Below, in pieces: positions 60,544 to 64,000 of a stretch of DNA of 64,000 nucleotides. Origin of the DNA: Embleya sp049739465 (GTDB lineage: Bacteria; Actinomycetota; Actinomycetes; Streptomycetales; Streptomycetaceae); contig NZ_JBMHHY010000032.1 in assembly GCF_049739465.1 (NCBI RefSeq), forward strand, positions 62,001 through 126,000. Direction: 5' to 3'. Numbering within the stretch: the first letter of the stretch is position 1; every line of letters begins with the position of its first letter. The notes below the pieces were generated by a model. The model saw only the letters and a program-made list of their open reading frames with translations. It did no database searches and was not told the DNA's origin. A program made the position numbers and the translations under genes.

Positions 60544-60572
60544 TTGACTCTTCGTGTCTCTTTGAATACGCT
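60544..60572 (+). promoter_or_regulatory. Promoter of the S1 protease gene
   Basis: TTGACT (60544-60549), a 17-base spacer and TACGCT (60567-60572), close to the HrdB-type consensus. A GGGGGGG ribosome site precedes the ATG at 60620. Confidence 0.5.
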
Positions 60573-60619
60573 CCACGGATCAACCAGGCGCTATGGGGAG
60601 CGCTTAATCTGGGGGGGAT

Positions 60620-61837
60620 ATGAGTAAGAATATCAAGCGCCTTTCGGCTGCCGTCGTTGCATTTGCGGCAATTGCAGTCATGCCATACTCCGCTACCGCC
60701 GAAACACCCGCTCCGCTGTCCGCGGACGTGTTGGCGGCCATGTCTCCAGAGGCGCAAGGGCGACTCCTTGAGCCGCTGCGCGTGGCCGCCGACGGCGTGG
60801 TCCGGGTGGGGCGCGACTTGCGCGCGGACATCTACACCTCGGCGGAGATGAGCGCGGACTACAAGGTCCTCAAGGTGTATCTCACCGACACATCGCAGTC
60901 CGATGCCTTCATCGCACAGGTCCACAAGAAATACCCGAAACTCGACACGAAGCTCATCGTTGTAAATCAGGGGAAGAACTCCGAAGCCTCGATGATCCGG
61001 GAGGCATCGATATTCCTCGACGACAAGACGCTGCCGTTCGAGGTCTATTCGGCGAGTCTCGCAGGCGATGGTGGAGGCATTACTCTCTCCGTAAGCGATC
61101 CAGGAAGCGCGAGCAGTTTCCTGACAGCGGCGAAGGGTCGCAACAGGACGGCTTCCCCCGCGCTCGACATCCGCGTGGAGAAGGGACAAGCGGGCAAGCT
61201 GCTGTCCCGAGAAAACGACTTCCCTCCGTTCTACGCCGCAGGGGCCTTCGGCGTCGGGTCCAGCCCGGAACGTGCCAACTGCACAAGTGGAATACCGACC
61301 ATCAGTACCTGGGACGGTCGGCAATGGTTGGTCACCGCAGGACACTGCTATGACGTCGGCACCCAGGTGTACACACACGGAGGAACGTACGTCGGCCAGG
61401 TCAAGGCAAAGGACCCCAACGTCGACGCGGCTTTCATCGAGGCCGAGACCAGTGCCTTCACGTGGGACGGCAATGACGAGAACGGCTACACTCGCGCGCT
61501 CAACGGCGCCCGGTCCACCGTGGCCGGGGACTTCGTCTGCAACCTGGGCTACAACACCAAGGTCATGTGCAACATCCGGACCGCCGGTTCCAATATCTGG
61601 CCGGTGAACGGTACGAACATCGTGGGTTCGGTTGGCGGCCAGTGGGATGGCTACTACGCCGCCACATCCGGTGACAGCGGAGGACCGATCATCACCATCA
61701 ACGATGCGAACAGCCGCCAGATCAACGGGACCGTCAGCACCGGATTCTATTGCGACGGCCGAAACTGTAAAAGCGTCGGATGGCCGAGCGCCGTCGCCAT
61801 CATGGATCAATTCTCCGTTCGTCTCAACGTCCGCTGA
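60620..61837 (+). CDS. Secreted S1-family serine protease (streptogrisin/alpha-lytic-like)
   Basis: 405 residues. A signal peptide (MSKNIKRLSA, core to about residue 24, cleavage near ATA-ETP) is followed by a propeptide of about 180 residues. The protease domain starts near residue 205, with triad His242 (VTAGHCYD), Asp269 (PNVDAAF) and Ser353 (SGDSGGPI). Several Cys pairs (221/243, 307/317, 378/383) suit disulfides. The first loop of the propeptide and use of A/T-ending codons give a lower GC than neighbours, which suggests acquisition. It probably degrades external protein. Confidence 0.92.
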   Translation: MSKNIKRLSAAVVAFAAIAVMPYSATAETPAPLSADVLAAMSPEAQGRLLEPLRVAADGVVRVGRDLRADIYTSAEMSADYKVLKVYLTDTSQSDAFIAQVHKKYPKLDTKLIVVNQGKNSEASMIREASIFLDDKTLPFEVYSASLAGDGGGITLSVSDPGSASSFLTAAKGRNRTASPALDIRVEKGQAGKLLSRENDFPPFYAAGAFGVGSSPERANCTSGIPTISTWDGRQWLVTAGHCYDVGTQVYTHGGTYVGQVKAKDPNVDAAFIEAETSAFTWDGNDENGYTRALNGARSTVAGDFVCNLGYNTKVMCNIRTAGSNIWPVNGTNIVGSVGGQWDGYYAATSGDSGGPIITINDANSRQINGTVSTGFYCDGRNCKSVGWPSAVAIMDQFSVRLNVR

Positions 61838-61843
61838 CGTTCC

Positions 61844-61885
61844 CTTCGTCCGGTGCGACCACGATCGTCGTTGCACCGGACGAAG
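61844..61885. terminator. 13-bp perfect stem between convergent genes
   Basis: CTTCGTCCGGTGC (61844-61856) and GCACCGGACGAAG (61873-61885) pair perfectly around 16 bases that contain the ACGATCGT palindrome. It lies between the protease stop and the stop of the leftward membrane-protein gene. Confidence 0.85.
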
Positions 61886-61891
61886 CGCGTC

Positions 61892-62647
61892 TCACCGCAG
61901 CCCGTCGAGCTTCGCCATCGAGATCAACAACGGATAGGACGCATCGATCGCGCGGCCGACGGGTCGGTTACCGTCGGCCGTCGGCGGCGTCATGACGAGG
62001 GCCACCGTGTACCTCCCCGGATCCGCCCACACCTGCTGCCAGGTCACGCCGCCACACAACCAGGTCGGCGCCGCCTGTCGGATCGTCTGATCCGACGGAC
62101 GCCAATCCGGGCTGCGCAGCGGACGCCCGGGTGGGAGCGCCCCGGCCTGGACCGGGCCACCCACCACGACCCCGTCCCGCAGCACCAACACGGTCGGATA
62201 CACCTCGGTGGCGTCCAACCCCGTGGCCGAAGGCGGGCCCAGAGTGGTCGTAACGCGCGGCGGACCGTCCGATGTCTCGACGGGACGCTCGACGGTCAGC
62301 GGCGACAGAGCGAATCCGTCGAACCGCTCGGCGGTAGGAAGTCCGATCGGTTGACCGCACGTGAACAGGCCCGGCTCCTGAGCCCCCCATGACGGCACGC
62401 TGCCGAGGACCGGCGCGCCGGCCGACCGGTCGGGAGACGGGGACTTGCGCACGACCGCGGCGAACACCCCCACGCCACACACCGTCACCGCCATGGCCGT
62501 CGCGGCCCCCGCGATGCGCAACCGGCGGCGTCGCCGTCGCCGGTCGGCTTCCGCCATCAGAGCCTCTCGGGACATCTCCCGGAGCGGGCTCGCCTCACGG
62601 GAGAGGGTGTCCAGGGTCCGGCGGATGTCATCTCCGTTCGAACTCAT
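61892..62647 (-). CDS. Single-pass membrane protein, probable anti-sigma partner
   Basis: 251 residues from the ATG at 62647. A charged N-terminal helix region (MSSNGDDIRRTLDTLSREASPLREMSREALMAEADRRRRRRR by position) precedes one transmembrane helix (about 44-64) and a 185-residue outer domain with two Cys (FTCGQ, WLCGG) and LLISMAKLDGLR. It overlaps the end of the sigma factor gene by 20 bases. The layout fits a membrane anti-sigma protein, but the typical zinc-binding anti-sigma motif is absent. Confidence 0.72.
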   Translation of the reverse strand: MSSNGDDIRRTLDTLSREASPLREMSREALMAEADRRRRRRRLRIAGAATAMAVTVCGVGVFAAVVRKSPSPDRSAGAPVLGSVPSWGAQEPGLFTCGQPIGLPTAERFDGFALSPLTVERPVETSDGPPRVTTTLGPPSATGLDATEVYPTVLVLRDGVVVGGPVQAGALPPGRPLRSPDWRPSDQTIRQAAPTWLCGGVTWQQVWADPGRYTVALVMTPPTADGNRPVGRAIDASYPLLISMAKLDGLR

Positions 62648-63167
62648 GATCTTCCTCCTCGGTGTTCGTCGTGTCCGCGCTCGTCGACATCCGCCGCAAC
62701 GCGCCGCGCGCGGCGCTCAGCTGGCTCTTGACCGACCCCTGACCACACCCCAAGAGGTTCGCGATGTCGGCAACCGGAAGGTCCTCCAGGTAGTACAGGA
62801 CCAGGCAGGTCCGTTGTCCCGGGGGCAATCGCCCCAATAGTTCGCGCGTCCACAACCGCGCGGATACCTGCGACTCCGGTCCCTCTTCGTCGAACGACGC
62901 CTGTCGCGTGCGGAATATCGGTCGCAATCGTGCCCATCGACCCGCCCGTCGGGACTCGTCGATCACGAGGTTGACGATTGCCCGGCGAATGTATGCCTCC
63001 AACTCCGCGAGATCGTGCGGATGACGCCGGGCAAGGGTGCGCACCAAGGCCTCCTGCACCAGATCGTCGGCCCGATCGTCGTTCCCACACAACAGAAAGG
63101 CGTATCGCTTGAGTGCCTGACCACGAGTGGCCACCAGGGACTGCACTACTTCCCCGTCAACGCCCAT
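62628..63167 (-). CDS. SigE-family ECF sigma factor
   Basis: 179 residues with the ATG at 63167 and GGGAGG upstream. Region 2 reads ALKRYAFLLCGNDDRADDLVQEALVRTLAR and AYIRRAIVNLVIDESRR; region 4 reads LPPGQRTCLVLYYLEDLPVADIANLLGCGQGSVKSQLSAARGAL. This is the SigE-type actinobacterial group that often travels with a downstream membrane protein. The gene starts the sigma-membrane protein pair, read leftward. Confidence 0.93.
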   Translation of the reverse strand: MGVDGEVVQSLVATRGQALKRYAFLLCGNDDRADDLVQEALVRTLARRHPHDLAELEAYIRRAIVNLVIDESRRAGRWARLRPIFRTRQASFDEEGPESQVSARLWTRELLGRLPPGQRTCLVLYYLEDLPVADIANLLGCGQGSVKSQLSAARGALRRMSTSADTTNTEEEDHEFERR

Positions 63168-63378
63168 CCGCCCTCCCTCGCCAGTGCGTTCGGCCCCTCG
63201 TCGTCACCGTTTCCGTCACACCCCTAAAGAACGAACAACCCGCGCGACAGGTTGGCAACGTCGGCCGGCAAGTTTCCGGGGTTCTTCCGCACCGATCCCG
63301 ATTCGACCTTCGGCATCGAGTTCGCGCCGGTGCGTATGATCACCGGCGGTACACACGTGCGCGGTACGGTGAGGCAGC

Positions 63379-63745
63379 GATGGAGAGTCGAGAGTCTCGG
63401 GCCGGCGGTGAGTTGCCGGTCGTGGTGGGTTCGTGGGTTCGGCATGTGGATGGGCGTGGGGATCTTCCGGAGGGGACGTGGTCCTTCGGCCGCTGCCGAT
63501 TCTGTACCGGAGCGGGAGGTACGTCGGTGGGGAGGACGGCGATGCGAGCGGACGACGGCGTCATCGCGGACTTGAGCGCGGTGGCCAAGGGCATGTTGGC
63601 GACGTTCCAACCGGCGGTCGGTTAGGCGTGGTTCGCGTCGTTGTTTGACCTGACCTGACCTGACCTGACCTTGAGCGGGTCGGTTGTCCGTTGGGTGTGG
63701 TGGTGGGGTGGGCGGAACCTCCGTTGCTGCCAGCCGGGCGATTGA
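63379..63745 (+). pseudogene. Collapsed copy of the 58.4-60.2 kb module
   Basis: The start (63370-63440) copies the 33-residue frame region at 58394-58460. From about 63480 the sequence jumps to match the second half of the 149-residue gene (59905-60150), so the phosphotransferase and most of two further genes have been deleted. The remaining frame is broken by TCG to TAG (after FQPAVG at 63624) and by a pentanucleotide expansion. The surviving frame is MESRESRAGGELPVVVG running into ADLSAVAKGMLATFQPAVG. Confidence 0.7.
63647..63671. repeat. Five GACCT pentanucleotide repeats
   Basis: GACCT is repeated five times (63647-63671). The intact copy at the matching position has a single GACCT (in CGGACCTGGAGCGG at about 60069). 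It shifts the frame in the pseudogene. Confidence 0.9.
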
Positions 63746-63886
63746 CGTAGGTATCGCTGGGAGCGCCTCGACAACAAGGCACTCCTGGCGCGCCCGGTCG
63801 GGTGCGCGGGCGGCCAGCCGGTCCGCGCACGCTGACTTTCTCCAGCATGGCGATGAACTGAGTGGTCGCTGCTGCCCTGGTCGGCT

Positions 63887-64000
63887 TGGCTGGTTCGTGG
63901 TCGGGGGCGGTTGGCCGCTTGGTGTCGTGCTGTTGGGCTGTTGCCGTGGTAGCCCTGGGTCTGGTCGGCGGGGCCGTCTCGTGGCGGCTGCCGCCGTCTC
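63887..64000. repeat. Partial duplicate of 60211-60360, cut by the window edge
   Basis: CTTGGTGTCGTGCTGTTGGGCTG and AGCCCTGGGTCTGGTCGGCGGGGCC-type segments match CTCGGCGTCGTTGTGCTGGGCTG and AGCCCTGGGTCGGTACGGCGGGGCC near 60265-60335. So the module duplication continues to, and perhaps past, the window end. Confidence 0.65.

Overview
This is 64 kb of very high-GC actinomycete DNA. GTG starts are common, genes are tightly packed, TetR/GntR/HxlR/XRE-DUF397 regulators abound, and there are ECF sigma factors and DmdR/IdeR-type iron boxes. The content fits a Streptomycetaceae-like organism; the genus cannot be fixed from the sequence. I saw no rRNA, tRNA, CRISPR array or intact insertion sequence.

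1-9.5 kb: a sparse type VII (ESX-like) secretion locus. A leftward large candidate substrate runs off the window edge. Two rightward genes encode a WXG100-like tailed protein and a 99-residue WXG100-like protein. A leftward operon holds an ECF sigma factor, a membrane protein and an EccC/EssC-type ATPase with an FHA-like N-terminus. No eccB, eccD, eccE or mycosin gene is visible. 9.6-12 kb: an HxlR regulator divergent from a quinone-oxidoreductase-like gene, then a DUF2127 membrane protein. 12-16 kb: a fatty-acid-type cassette (thiolase and SDR dehydrogenase) flanked by two TetR regulators with visible operators. 16-24.7 kb: mixed housekeeping and accessory genes, including a degenerate PLD-like protein, two GntR regulators, a GT39 glycosyltransferase, a TetR-SMR efflux-DUF5360 operon, a peroxiredoxin and a secreted serine protease.

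24.8-49.2 kb: a complete catecholate siderophore locus. Four iron boxes control (i) a siderophore-binding lipoprotein and a ferri-siderophore esterase, (ii) a leftward operon of a dimodular NRPS (C-A-T-C-A-T-TE), MbtH and an MFS exporter, with a divergent M20 hydrolase, (iii) a fused double FecCD permease, and (iv) a rightward 2,3-dihydroxybenzoate operon (dhbA, dhbC, dhbE, a separate isochorismatase and a separate aryl carrier protein). The second adenylation domain reads as threonine and the first as a basic residue. With a terminal thioesterase, this predicts a (DHB-Arg/basic-Thr)n siderophore of the griseobactin/streptobactin class. A PPOX protein and an accessory SecA2 sit inside the locus. 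An ABC ATPase and a PPTase are absent.

49-64 kb: a decaying accessory region. It holds a DUF6493 protein, DinB-like and NTF2-like proteins, an IS5-type transposase remnant, a putative small secreted peptide opposite an ArsR-like regulator, and duplicated XRE/DUF397 modules with a 101-bp identical repeat. It also has an unrecognised phosphotransferase-containing gene module with a collapsed second copy near the right end, an S1 protease of lower GC, and an ECF sigma factor with its membrane partner.
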